From the NCBI GenBank assembly GCA_937974175.1, contig CALJIG010000022.1, forward strand, positions 1 to 25,712: a stretch of DNA of 25,712 bases. The letters are read 5' to 3'. This stretch comes from an uncultured Ignavibacteria bacterium (GTDB lineage Bacteria; Bacteroidota; Ignavibacteria; Tepidaquicellales; Tepidaquicellaceae). The notes beneath the pieces were generated by a model. That model saw only the letters and a program-made list of their open reading frames with translations. It was not told where the DNA came from and searched no databases. Of the stretch, positions 16,123 through 23,923 are shown one piece after another (position 1 is the stretch's first letter; the number at the start of each line of letters is the position of its first letter). A program made the position numbers and the translations under genes.

Positions 16123-18362
16123 ATAATATAAAACAAATAGAACTTGATATAGTTGGAATGAATTGCTCGGGCTGTGCAAACAGTATCAACTCGTACTTAT
16201 CAAAACTTGAAGGTGTGAAAAAGGTTGAAGTGAGTTTTTCCTCAGAGACTGCAAAAGTTGATTTTGAAGAAAATCTTATAGCTATACCTAAAATTATTTC
16301 TTCTATAAAGAGTTTAGGATTTGATGTTGTTGAAGATGAAGAAAGTTTAGAACAGGAAAAAAAAGAAAAGTTAAAAAGACTACAACGTACAAAAATTTTC
16401 ACTGCAATCGGTTTATCTGTAATTGTAATGCTGCTTGCAATGAAAGACCATTTAGGTTTATTGCCCGGTCTGATAATTCCTCACAATTATAATTTAATAT
16501 TACAGCTTATATTAACTTCTATCGTAGTTTTTTGGTGTGGAATAAAATTTTTAAAAGGCGCTGTAAATTCCACGAGATCTGGTGTTCCTGATATGAACGC
16601 TTTAGTTAGCCTTGGAACGATGTCCTCATTTATATTCAGTCTGGTCATTACGATTAACCATATTTTTAATCTTCAATGGGAAGCGTTAAAGGATACTCAT
16701 GATGTATATTATGAAACAGCTGCAATGATAACCACCTTTATTCTTATTGGAAATTATCTTGAGCTGGTAATGAAATCCAAAGCTCAGACTTCTATTAAGA
16801 GTTTAAAAAATTTACAGAGTAAAACAGTTATTGTTGAAAGAGGCGGAGAAGAAATTACTATCCCTTTTAAAAAAGTTAAAAGCGGTGATGTTGTTTTAAT
16901 TAAAACCGGAGACAAAATTCCGGTTGACGGTACTATACTAAACGGGAATTGTGTTGTAGATGAAAGCGCAATGACAGGTGAATCACTTCCACTTGAAAAA
17001 AGAAAAGGTGATGAAGTCATTAGCGGTACTATTGTGAAAAACGGTTTCATTAAAGTTACTGCCCTAAAAACAGGAAATGATACACGGCTTGCAAAGATTA
17101 TAAATCTAGTAAAAGATGCTTCAAATTCAAAACCTGAAATACAAAAATTAGCCGACAGAATTTCAGCGATATTTGTACCTACTGTAATTTTGATTGCAAT
17201 AATAACTTTTGTAATCTGGAATTTCATAGTGGGAGTTCCTTTTTCAGCAGCGATGTTAAATGCCGTTTCAGTTTTAATTATTGCCTGCCCTTGCGCTTTA
17301 GGTCTTGCATCTCCTATGGCAGTTGTTGTAGGAATCGGCCGCTCAGCAGATAACGGGATTTTATTTAACAATATAAATGCTATTGAAAAGTTAAACAAAA
17401 TTGACACAATTTGTTTCGACAAAACGGGAACAATAACAACCGGTGAACTGAAATTCGAGAGCATTATTTCTCTTGGAAATTATTCAACAAAAGATTTATT
17501 GAAATATGTTTTTTCTTTAGAGAAACATTTTAATCACCCGATAGCAAAATCCATTGTTCATTATTGCTTGGATAATAATATTAATTATTACACGGATGTT
17601 GAAAGTTTAAATAATGAGCAAGGACTTGGAGTAACAGGAACTGTAAACAAAAAAGAAGTTTCAGTAGGAAGCCTTCGTTATATAAAGGAAAAAGTTCTTA
17701 CTAATACATATACTGAGACAAGTTTTAGAGAATTCGAAAATCTGAATTCAAAAGGAAATCTATTTATCAGCATTAACAATGAAATTTGCGGACGTATTTC
17801 TTTTGACGAAGATATCAAACAAGAATCACGTGAAGTTATTGATACTTTAAAAAGCAGCGGATTTGAAGTTTGTATGATTTCAGGAGATAATGAACTTGTA
17901 ACTAAAAGTATAGCCAAGGAGGTTGGGCTTGAGACTTATTTTTCAAATGTCTTCCCCGAAGATAAATTAAGAATAGTAAAAGAGCTTCAGGCAAATAATC
18001 AAAAAGTTGCAATGATAGGCGACGGAATTAATGATGCTCCCGCACTTGCAAAAGCAGATGTAGGTATTGCAATTGGAACAGGGACTGATGTTGCAATTGA
18101 CTCAGCGGATGTGATATTAGTTAAGGGAGATTTGAGAAGCATTACTAAATCAATCAATATTTCTAAAAAAACTGTTCAGATAATAAAACAAAATATTTTC
18201 TGGGCTTTCTTTTATAATATCATTGCTATACCATTGGCGGCAGGGCTGCTGTCACCGGTTGGAATTATTATTAGCCCGGTTTTAGCTGCAATGCTTATGG
18301 CATTCAGTGATGTTGTTACAGTTATCGGGAATTCTTTAAGATTAAAAACAGTTAAAATTTAA
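16119..18362 (+). CDS. copA: Copper-type P1B-ATPase (CopA-like)
   Basis: This is a membrane pump for heavy-metal efflux. One N-terminal HMA domain carries GMNCSGC (Cys16 and Cys19). Transmembrane helices flank the actuator domain with MTGES. The metal-binding CPC is at residues 390-392. The phosphorylated Asp434 lies in DKTGT, His473-Pro474 is the HP motif of P1B pumps, and GDGINDAP starts near 634. CPC plus a following FYN in helix 7 fits the Cu+ class. The helix-8 motif usually written MxxSS reads MAFSDVVTVIGNSLRL, with Asp after Ser. I recall this variant from FCB bacteria, and it may affect metal choice. It overlaps folP by four bases and is followed after 19 bases by an HMA lipoprotein, so copper or silver export is the likely job. 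Confidence 0.92.
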   Translation: MNNIKQIELDIVGMNCSGCANSINSYLSKLEGVKKVEVSFSSETAKVDFEENLIAIPKIISSIKSLGFDVVEDEESLEQEKKEKLKRLQRTKIFTAIGLSVIVMLLAMKDHLGLLPGLIIPHNYNLILQLILTSIVVFWCGIKFLKGAVNSTRSGVPDMNALVSLGTMSSFIFSLVITINHIFNLQWEALKDTHDVYYETAAMITTFILIGNYLELVMKSKAQTSIKSLKNLQSKTVIVERGGEEITIPFKKVKSGDVVLIKTGDKIPVDGTILNGNCVVDESAMTGESLPLEKRKGDEVISGTIVKNGFIKVTALKTGNDTRLAKIINLVKDASNSKPEIQKLADRISAIFVPTVILIAIITFVIWNFIVGVPFSAAMLNAVSVLIIACPCALGLASPMAVVVGIGRSADNGILFNNINAIEKLNKIDTICFDKTGTITTGELKFESIISLGNYSTKDLLKYVFSLEKHFNHPIAKSIVHYCLDNNINYYTDVESLNNEQGLGVTGTVNKKEVSVGSLRYIKEKVLTNTYTETSFREFENLNSKGNLFISINNEICGRISFDEDIKQESREVIDTLKSSGFEVCMISGDNELVTKSIAKEVGLETYFSNVFPEDKLRIVKELQANNQKVAMIGDGINDAPALAKADVGIAIGTGTDVAIDSADVILVKGDLRSITKSINISKKTVQIIKQNIFWAFFYNIIAIPLAAGLLSPVGIIISPVLAAMLMAFSDVVTVIGNSLRLKTVKI

Positions 18363-18381
18363 AACCAAATCACATACACTA

Positions 18382-18831
18382 ATGATAAAAACAAACTTAC
18401 TTGCCCTTACAATTTGTGCAGTATTTTTATTTGCCGGATGCGGTAAAAATGAAATTAAAACTGCTGAAAACAAACAAACTGAAACAAAAACTGAACAGAC
18501 AAAAAACGAGTCTGCAGGAAACACTCAGGTATTAGATAAAAATGACAAAGCTGTAGAGTTTAAGTGCGAAGGTATGACATGCGGCTCATGTGAAAATAAA
18601 ATATCTTCTGAAGTAAAAAAACTAAGTGGTGTAAAAGAAGTTATTGCTGATTCAAAAACAAAAACTACAAAAGTAATTTATGCGGCAGGACAAGTATCCG
18701 AAAAAGATATTGAAAGTGTGATTAACAAAGCAGGATTTGATACAAAATCAGACGTAAAAAAAGATACTCCCGTAGAGAACAAAGAATACAAAAGCTGCGG
18801 AAGTAAAAACTGCTGTAAAGATAAAAAATAA
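18382..18831 (+). CDS. Lipoprotein with heavy-metal-associated (HMA) domain
   Basis: The signal peptide ends in the lipobox LFAGC, with the lipidated Cys at residue 20, so this should be anchored on the periplasmic face of a membrane. A Lys/Thr/Glu-rich linker (about 21-57) leads to one HMA fold (about 58-125) with the GMTCGSCENK metal loop (Cys67, Cys70). The C-terminal tail ends in CGSKNCCKDKK, with three more cysteines (139, 144, 145) that could also bind metal. It directly follows the CopA-like pump, so I infer a periplasmic acceptor or buffer for exported Cu+. It could instead bind Zn, Cd or Hg. The bidirectional terminator at 18842 closes the unit. Confidence 0.9.
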   Translation: MIKTNLLALTICAVFLFAGCGKNEIKTAENKQTETKTEQTKNESAGNTQVLDKNDKAVEFKCEGMTCGSCENKISSEVKKLSGVKEVIADSKTKTTKVIYAAGQVSEKDIESVINKAGFDTKSDVKKDTPVENKEYKSCGSKNCCKDKK

Positions 18832-18841
18832 AAATTTTCTC

Positions 18842-18867
18842 AGCTGGCGGAGATTTCTCCGTCAGCT
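18842..18867. terminator. Bidirectional intrinsic terminator between convergent operons
   Basis: AGCTGGCGGAG (18842-18852) pairs with CTCCGTCAGCT (18857-18867) around the loop ATTT, with one G-U pair. On the plus strand it is followed by ATCTATTTA. On the minus strand it is followed by a much stronger T-rich run (the complement of AAAAATAAAAATTTT). It sits between the lipoprotein stop and the last gene of the sugar operon, whose stop overlaps it. Confidence 0.8.
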
Positions 18868-19765
18868 ATCTATTTAAACCTCGAACCCACTCATTAAAAT
18901 TATAATCATAATTCCCTCCTGTTATTTTATCCAACTTTCCTGAATCAAAGATAGTATCTCCCGATTCAAGTTTTAAATCAACTTCAGGCCATTGCGTTAA
19001 ATCAACTTTCACATTAAATTTTTCAGCAACAATACTTGCAGATTCAAAAAGACTGAATGTTTCTCCGCCAATATTATAAACTTCGTTTAATGTACTCCCA
19101 GATTTTGAAGCATCCCAGATATTCCTGCAAATATCGTGAACATGGGAAAAAGTTCTTTTCTGCGAACCGTCACCATACAAAGTAATGTTTTCACCCCTTG
19201 CTGCTTTGTTAAGAAAAAATCCTACCGTACCATACGAATATTCATCACCTACTAAATTCCCATAAGGAACACAGATTCTAAAGACGGTATAATTAAGACC
19301 AAACATATTATTATACATTTTTAAAAACTGCTCACAAGAATATTTGTTTATAGCATAAGGTGTCTTAAACTCTTTTTCACCATCTTCTTTTAAAGGAGTA
19401 TCTTTAATTCCTTTATAAACTAATCGCGTGGAAGGAAAAATAATTCGACCTTTATAATTTTGTTCTTTAAGAGAGTTTAAAATATTTAATAATCCAATCT
19501 CATTTATTTTTACATAATCCTCATACTTTGTAAATCCTGCACCGGTACCCGTTAACCCTGAAAAAATAAATATAAAATCGGAATCGAATTTAATCTTTAA
19601 AACATCTGAATTATCTGAAATATCTAATTGGGAGTATTGTAAGTCGAAATGTATGGAATCCGAATTAATATCGAAGAGTTGTAAATTTAAATTTTGCAGG
19701 GAGCGTAAATAATGAGTAAAGTTCTTACCGATGTAACCGTTAGAACCGAGGATTTGAACTTTCAT
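18866..19765 (-). CDS. SDR-type NAD-dependent epimerase/ketoreductase of nucleotide sugars
   Basis: An extended short-chain dehydrogenase of 299 residues. The Rossmann motif GSNGYIG (residues 7-13) binds NAD(P). The active-site Ser/Thr is in FPSTRLVY (112/113), with Tyr137 and Lys141 in the YxxxK of PYAINKYSCEQF. The later LYGDGSQKRTFSHVHDICR is typical of NDP-sugar enzymes. It is the last gene of the minus-strand sugar operon, nine bases after the GT2. In a 2,6-dideoxyhexose pathway its place would be the 4-ketoreductase (TylCIV/EryBIV role) or a 4-epimerase. I infer this from context, since the sequence alone gives only the family. Confidence 0.88.
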   Translation of the reverse strand: MKVQILGSNGYIGKNFTHYLRSLQNLNLQLFDINSDSIHFDLQYSQLDISDNSDVLKIKFDSDFIFIFSGLTGTGAGFTKYEDYVKINEIGLLNILNSLKEQNYKGRIIFPSTRLVYKGIKDTPLKEDGEKEFKTPYAINKYSCEQFLKMYNNMFGLNYTVFRICVPYGNLVGDEYSYGTVGFFLNKAARGENITLYGDGSQKRTFSHVHDICRNIWDASKSGSTLNEVYNIGGETFSLFESASIVAEKFNVKVDLTQWPEVDLKLESGDTIFDSGKLDKITGGNYDYNFNEWVRGLNR

Positions 19766-19774
19766 AAATAAGTA

Positions 19775-20710
19775 TCAATCGTTTAATTTTTCTTCGATGA
19801 TATATATAGGGCGATGCTTGACGGTCTCAAATGTTTTCCCGAGATATAAGCCTACCATACCAAGAACAGAAATAATTAATCCCGAAAAGAACCAGATTGA
19901 AATAAATAAACTTGTCCACCCCGTCACATTTACCTTCCCTTCGAAGAATAATATGACAGCATATATTGAGTACAAAGCCGATATAAAAGAAATTATCAAT
20001 CCAAGTTTAACAGCAAGACGAAGAGGTTTATCTGAAAATGATAAAATTGTATTTACAGCAAGATCTAATCGTTTTTTGTATGAGTAAGAAGATTTTTTCC
20101 CGTCTTCTCTGTCGGCGTGTTCAATTTTCAAAGTTATAAGTTTAAAGCCGACCCATTTAACCATTGTGGGAAAATATCTGTGATAGTCTCCCATCGATTT
20201 AATTGCATCTACAACTTTTCTGCTAAGCACTGCAAAGTTAGCAACAGTATCATCTTGCTTTGTTCCGGTAAGATATCCAAGCAAAGCATAAAAATATTTG
20301 GAAAGCATTTTTTTTATGATATCATCTCTTCGCTGAACTCGGCTTGCAAGAACTATATCATACCCTTCTAAAGCTTTGTTGTATAAGTTTACAATTTCTT
20401 CCGGTCTGTCCTGCAAGTCACAGTCCATTATTACAATCCACTCGCCTCTTGCATTTTCCATACCTGCAGCAAGAGCATGCTGCTGTCCAAAATTTTTACT
20501 CAACTTAATTCCTTTAACGAGTGAATACTTAGAACAATTTTCTTTTATCTTTCTCCAGGAACTATCAGGACTGAAATCATCAACAAGTATAATTTCAAAA
20601 TCAGGTGTAATTTTTGAAACTGATGCAATTATCCTCTCAACTAATGCATCAACTAATTTTTCCGCATTATAAACAGGACTTACAACTGATATTTGAATTT
20701 TATTGTTCAA
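19775..20710 (-). CDS. GT2 glycosyltransferase of the DPM1/GtrB/ArnC type
   Basis: Family 2 glycosyltransferase with a GT-A fold. It has SVVSPVYNAE near the start, VDDFSPD with Asp44/Asp45 for nucleotide binding, the metal-binding DCDLQD (96-101), and the NFAVLSRKVV acceptor region. Two C-terminal membrane segments (about 228-254 and 266-296) anchor it. This architecture is that of enzymes that move a sugar from a nucleotide to undecaprenyl or dolichyl phosphate at the inner face of the membrane (GtrB, ArnC, DPM1). The ORF is two bases from the methyltransferase and nine from the SDR. Its natural partner is the GT-C protein at the head of the operon, which would use the polyprenyl-phosphate sugar outside. 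Confidence 0.92.
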   Translation of the reverse strand: MNNKIQISVVSPVYNAEKLVDALVERIIASVSKITPDFEIILVDDFSPDSSWRKIKENCSKYSLVKGIKLSKNFGQQHALAAGMENARGEWIVIMDCDLQDRPEEIVNLYNKALEGYDIVLASRVQRRDDIIKKMLSKYFYALLGYLTGTKQDDTVANFAVLSRKVVDAIKSMGDYHRYFPTMVKWVGFKLITLKIEHADREDGKKSSYSYKKRLDLAVNTILSFSDKPLRLAVKLGLIISFISALYSIYAVILFFEGKVNVTGWTSLFISIWFFSGLIISVLGMVGLYLGKTFETVKHRPIYIIEEKLND

Positions 20711-20712
20711 TA

Positions 20713-21540
20713 CTATTTTTTCTTACGGCAGAATAAAGTTTGATGATGACCGGCATTGAACGGTTTTGAAAGCCCGAATAATAAAAGTGTTGCAAATTTA
20801 TAAATTCCTGCAACAACGGGATTATTTGAAGGGACGTCCACTGCTTTCAGTTTATAATTATGATTTCTGATTTTAAAAACTTCCATACCTTCCATCTCAA
20901 TAACTTTTTTCAACGATTGATTTGAATAATGCTGCAGATGATGATGATCGTATAATCTATCATGGGCAACTGAAAATCCTACACCATTCAAAGCTCTTGC
21001 CAGCTTATAAATTATACTGTTGTTATGAATTGTGTTAACGATAAGTATTCCGTCATCAGTCAAAGCATCGTGCATTTTTTTTACAAATAAATGCGGATCA
21101 GGCACGTGTTCAATCACCATAAAATTTGTTATTGCATTATATTTTTCAGGTACATCCCAGGTAAGAAAATCTGCTGCTATAAATTTTATTCCCGGTGATT
21201 CATTTGTTACAAAATCCATCCCGGTTAAATCCATGGAAGGGTCAATTTTATGGATATGTTTCAGGAAGCTGCCGGTACCGCAGCCCACATCAAGCATCTT
21301 AATTTTTTTGCCCTTCAGAAATTCTTTTATAACGTTCAGACAATATTCAAATAAAGGAGTATCAGGATTTGCAAACCAGTTCTTATGAGTTTCTATGAAA
21401 TAGTTTTCATTATATGGTTCTTCTTCATCTTTTGGAATGATAGTAAATGTATGGTCACATGCATCGCATTTGTACAAACTCATTCTCGCATTTTTAAGAT
21501 ATGTATTTTTATTGTAACAAATAGGACAAGGGTAAGACAT
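20713..21540 (-). CDS. SAM-dependent methyltransferase with N-terminal zinc ribbon
   Basis: Two CxxC pairs near the start (Cys5/8 and Cys25/28) form a zinc ribbon. A class I methyltransferase fold follows, with the SAM motif MLDVGCGTGSF (residues 82-92) and the acidic VIEHVPDP loop. Zinc-ribbon plus methyltransferase also occurs in sugar C-methyltransferases (EvaC/TylCIII), but this protein of 275 residues lacks their C-terminal domain of about 150 residues. It may therefore O-methylate the sugar or a glycan end, or act on another substrate. Its place between the oxidoreductase and the GT2 (gaps of eight and two bases) supports a role in the same sugar pathway. The acceptor is not visible. 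Confidence 0.88.
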   Translation of the reverse strand: MSYPCPICYNKNTYLKNARMSLYKCDACDHTFTIIPKDEEEPYNENYFIETHKNWFANPDTPLFEYCLNVIKEFLKGKKIKMLDVGCGTGSFLKHIHKIDPSMDLTGMDFVTNESPGIKFIAADFLTWDVPEKYNAITNFMVIEHVPDPHLFVKKMHDALTDDGILIVNTIHNNSIIYKLARALNGVGFSVAHDRLYDHHHLQHYSNQSLKKVIEMEGMEVFKIRNHNYKLKAVDVPSNNPVVAGIYKFATLLLFGLSKPFNAGHHQTLFCRKKK

Positions 21541-21548
21541 AGTTCAAT

Positions 21549-22517
21549 TTAGTTTATAAAATTTTTTGTGCTAAGCAATCTTATTTCTTCCTGCAGCTTC
21601 GCCTGATTTAATAATTTATTGTAGTGTAATTCAAAATCTTTTTCTTTTATAGCCCTGATAAATTCTTTCAGTATATTTACAAAATGATTATCAGCCGGTA
21701 CGGGAAACTCCTGCCTATGGTTATCCTTTTCAAGGACAATCCTCGGCGAATAATCCGGCTGCGGCGTAAAAGCTCTTAAGGCTGTTATCTTTCCTTTTGA
21801 GCCCCAAATCTCATAATTACATTGGTAAAAATTATCAAATCCAAAACCGATTTCAGCAGCTATAGAAGTGTTACCTGATAAATAGGCTGAGCCAAATATA
21901 TCTACATCAAGAGATTTATCTATAAATAAATTTGAAGCTTTAACCATAATATCATATCCTAAAAACATCTGAGCAGCTTTTATAGGATAACCTGCTGCAT
22001 CAAGTAAGGAACCGCCGCCTAAAGATTTATTATAACGAAAATTATTCTTGGAAAGCGGAGGAATTCCGAATGAACTTCTGAATAATCTTAGCTCACCTAT
22101 TTCATTATTATTTATTAAATCCGAAACAAACTTATGCTGGGAGTGATATTCGAACATATAATTTTCCATCAGCAAGAGATTTTTTTCTTTAGCTAAGTTC
22201 ACCATCGCTTCAACTTCAGTGTAATTCATCCCAAGAGATTTTTCAGCTATAATATGCTTACCGTTTTCAAGTGCTTTTACAACATATTCTAAGTGCATCC
22301 CAGTAGGTAACGGAATATACAATGCATCAATATCCTTTCTTGAAATTAAATTATCATAGCCTTCCATAGCATCGCACTGAAATTTTTCAGCATACTCATT
22401 TGCTTTTTCAATAGTTCTGCTTGCAACTGCAATTAAATTAAAATCAGAGATAGATTTTATTGCAGGGATGACAGAACGCATTGCTATATTTGCACAGCCA
22501 AGAACACCTATATTCAT
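21549..22517 (-). CDS. Gfo/Idh/MocA-family oxidoreductase, probable NDP-sugar 3-ketoreductase
   Basis: NAD(P)-binding Rossmann start GVLGCANIA (residues 4-12), then IAEKSLG with the catalytic-type Lys93 (EKP in most members, EKS here). GGGSLLDAAGYP places Tyr177 where family members have the active-site Tyr or His. Length 322 residues fits. The gene starts one base after the NDP-hexose 2,3-dehydratase. In known 2,6-dideoxysugar routes the unstable 3,4-diketo product of the dehydratase is reduced at C3 by exactly this family (KijD10, SpnN, TylCI-like). That role is therefore the best inference. Other Gfo/Idh/MocA reactions, such as sugar-acid or inositol oxidation, cannot be ruled out from the sequence. 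Confidence 0.88.
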   Translation of the reverse strand: MNIGVLGCANIAMRSVIPAIKSISDFNLIAVASRTIEKANEYAEKFQCDAMEGYDNLISRKDIDALYIPLPTGMHLEYVVKALENGKHIIAEKSLGMNYTEVEAMVNLAKEKNLLLMENYMFEYHSQHKFVSDLINNNEIGELRLFRSSFGIPPLSKNNFRYNKSLGGGSLLDAAGYPIKAAQMFLGYDIMVKASNLFIDKSLDVDIFGSAYLSGNTSIAAEIGFGFDNFYQCNYEIWGSKGKITALRAFTPQPDYSPRIVLEKDNHRQEFPVPADNHFVNILKEFIRAIKEKDFELHYNKLLNQAKLQEEIRLLSTKNFIN

Positions 22518-22518
22518 T

Positions 22519-23922
22519 TTATATAAATCTGGCAGAGGATATTAAGCTCCGCGCTTCAATATTTAAATAATTATTAAATTTCAAAAATACCTGTATCTGA
22601 TTTAAAGTCATCCAGATAAAATTTTCGGGGACTTCAACAGGAAAATTTTCATCTACTTCGATGATTAAATTTTTATTCTGCTCTCTGTAAAATCTGCCGC
22701 CTTCTTCTGACTGATATGCAGAATACAGAATTTGTTTTTTATCTACATTAAGTACATAATTCAAAAACTCAGGTTCGTATTCACTAAGTCCTTTTCTGTA
22801 ATTTCCTGTTAAGCACTGCAAAGTCGGAGCAAGCTCTATTATATCAAAATTCCCTGCTTCAAGTTTTGCCTGTACCAGAAAATGATATACTCCATTTATT
22901 TTTTTTATAAGAAAAGCTATTATACCTTCCTGAGCAGACTTTATTAACGGCTGCGACCATGACTTAACTTCACGATTATCTATATGGACATTAACTGCAA
23001 TTACTGAAAAATATTTTTTATCGTCATGATATATTGAATAATCATCCTTGCTCCAGTTCTTTACACCTTTAAGAGGAATCTGTCTTACATCTAAATCATA
23101 TTTGGATTTAATTTTCGTTATCCATGAAATTATTTCGTCAGTTTCATTCAAACAATTATCTTTATCGATAAATGAACGCAGCAAATCATTCTCATATCCC
23201 TTTGATTCTCCAACATCTTCAAAATTTTCAACATCGAACGGAATACATGAAATAACGGTTCTTGTATCCATATTCACCACATTATCATTCATCATCATTT
23301 TTTTTATTTGTCCCAGCGTAAGCCATCTGAAGTTTTCATAAATTTCTATTTCATCTTCAATTTCAATAATAATATTCCTGTTTCTTTTTCTTAAGAAACG
23401 TGCACCTTGTTCAGACTGGAGCTGGTCAAGTAAAACTCGAGATTTTTTTTCACCGTTAAAGTATTCTAAATATAGAGGTCTTTTACCTTTATGAACTTGC
23501 GAGTAATTACTTCTTGTTGCTTGTATTGTCGGTGAAAGCTGAACGTAATTTATATTGCCGGGCTCAATCTTGGCCTGCATTAGAAAATACAAAATGCCGT
23601 TAAAGCGCTTTGTAATAATACCCAGATATCCGACTTCAGGCTGATTAATTATGGGCTGAGTCCACTCCGGAATTTTACCCCAGTTTGTTTTTACGTGAAT
23701 ACCTTCTATAGAAAAGAACTTGCCTGAAACATGTCTTAAGTTTCCGGTTGCCTCATCGAAATACCAGTCAGGCATTTCACTGAACTTAATTTCTTCTATC
23801 TTAACATTTATTCTTTCATTCTCTGTCTTTAGCCATTCTAAAGCTTCTTCTGTACTAATGTACGGATTCTCAATAGTAAGAGCGGAATTTAAAAATAATA
23901 TTTTCTTATCGTCTTTTATCAA
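22519..23922 (-). CDS. NDP-hexose 2,3-dehydratase (EvaA/TylCVI family), tandem-domain
   Basis: In known pathways this family removes the 2-hydroxyl of dTDP-4-keto-6-deoxyglucose, the committed step to 2,6-dideoxyhexoses. The 467-residue protein is an internal duplication. Residues 50-210 and 285-450 align. QAKIEPGNINYVQLSPTIQ (117-135) matches QAKLEAGNFDIIELAPTLQ (351-369). WTQPII matches WSQPLI, and LQSEQGARFLR (168-178) matches YQSEEGGRFYR (403-413). The ends FRWLTLGQI and FIWMTLNQI also match. This two-copy layout and length are those of EvaA-type enzymes. It is separated by one base from the genes on both sides. RmlA/RmlB-type genes that would supply the substrate are not in the window. 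Confidence 0.9.
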   Translation of the reverse strand: MIKDDKKILFLNSALTIENPYISTEEALEWLKTENERINVKIEEIKFSEMPDWYFDEATGNLRHVSGKFFSIEGIHVKTNWGKIPEWTQPIINQPEVGYLGIITKRFNGILYFLMQAKIEPGNINYVQLSPTIQATRSNYSQVHKGKRPLYLEYFNGEKKSRVLLDQLQSEQGARFLRKRNRNIIIEIEDEIEIYENFRWLTLGQIKKMMMNDNVVNMDTRTVISCIPFDVENFEDVGESKGYENDLLRSFIDKDNCLNETDEIISWITKIKSKYDLDVRQIPLKGVKNWSKDDYSIYHDDKKYFSVIAVNVHIDNREVKSWSQPLIKSAQEGIIAFLIKKINGVYHFLVQAKLEAGNFDIIELAPTLQCLTGNYRKGLSEYEPEFLNYVLNVDKKQILYSAYQSEEGGRFYREQNKNLIIEVDENFPVEVPENFIWMTLNQIQVFLKFNNYLNIEARSLISSARFI

Positions 23923-23923
23923 A

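Noticed and set aside
16784..17464. Long minus-strand frame of 226 codons antisense to copA
   Set aside because: It lies wholly within the well-supported P-type ATPase frame, has a Ser/Ile/Phe-rich shadow composition and no family motif.
20713..21540. Assignment of the methyltransferase as an EvaC/TylCIII-type sugar C-methyltransferase
   Set aside because: The N-terminal zinc ribbon fits, but the C-terminal domain of that family is missing, so I kept the general methyltransferase call.
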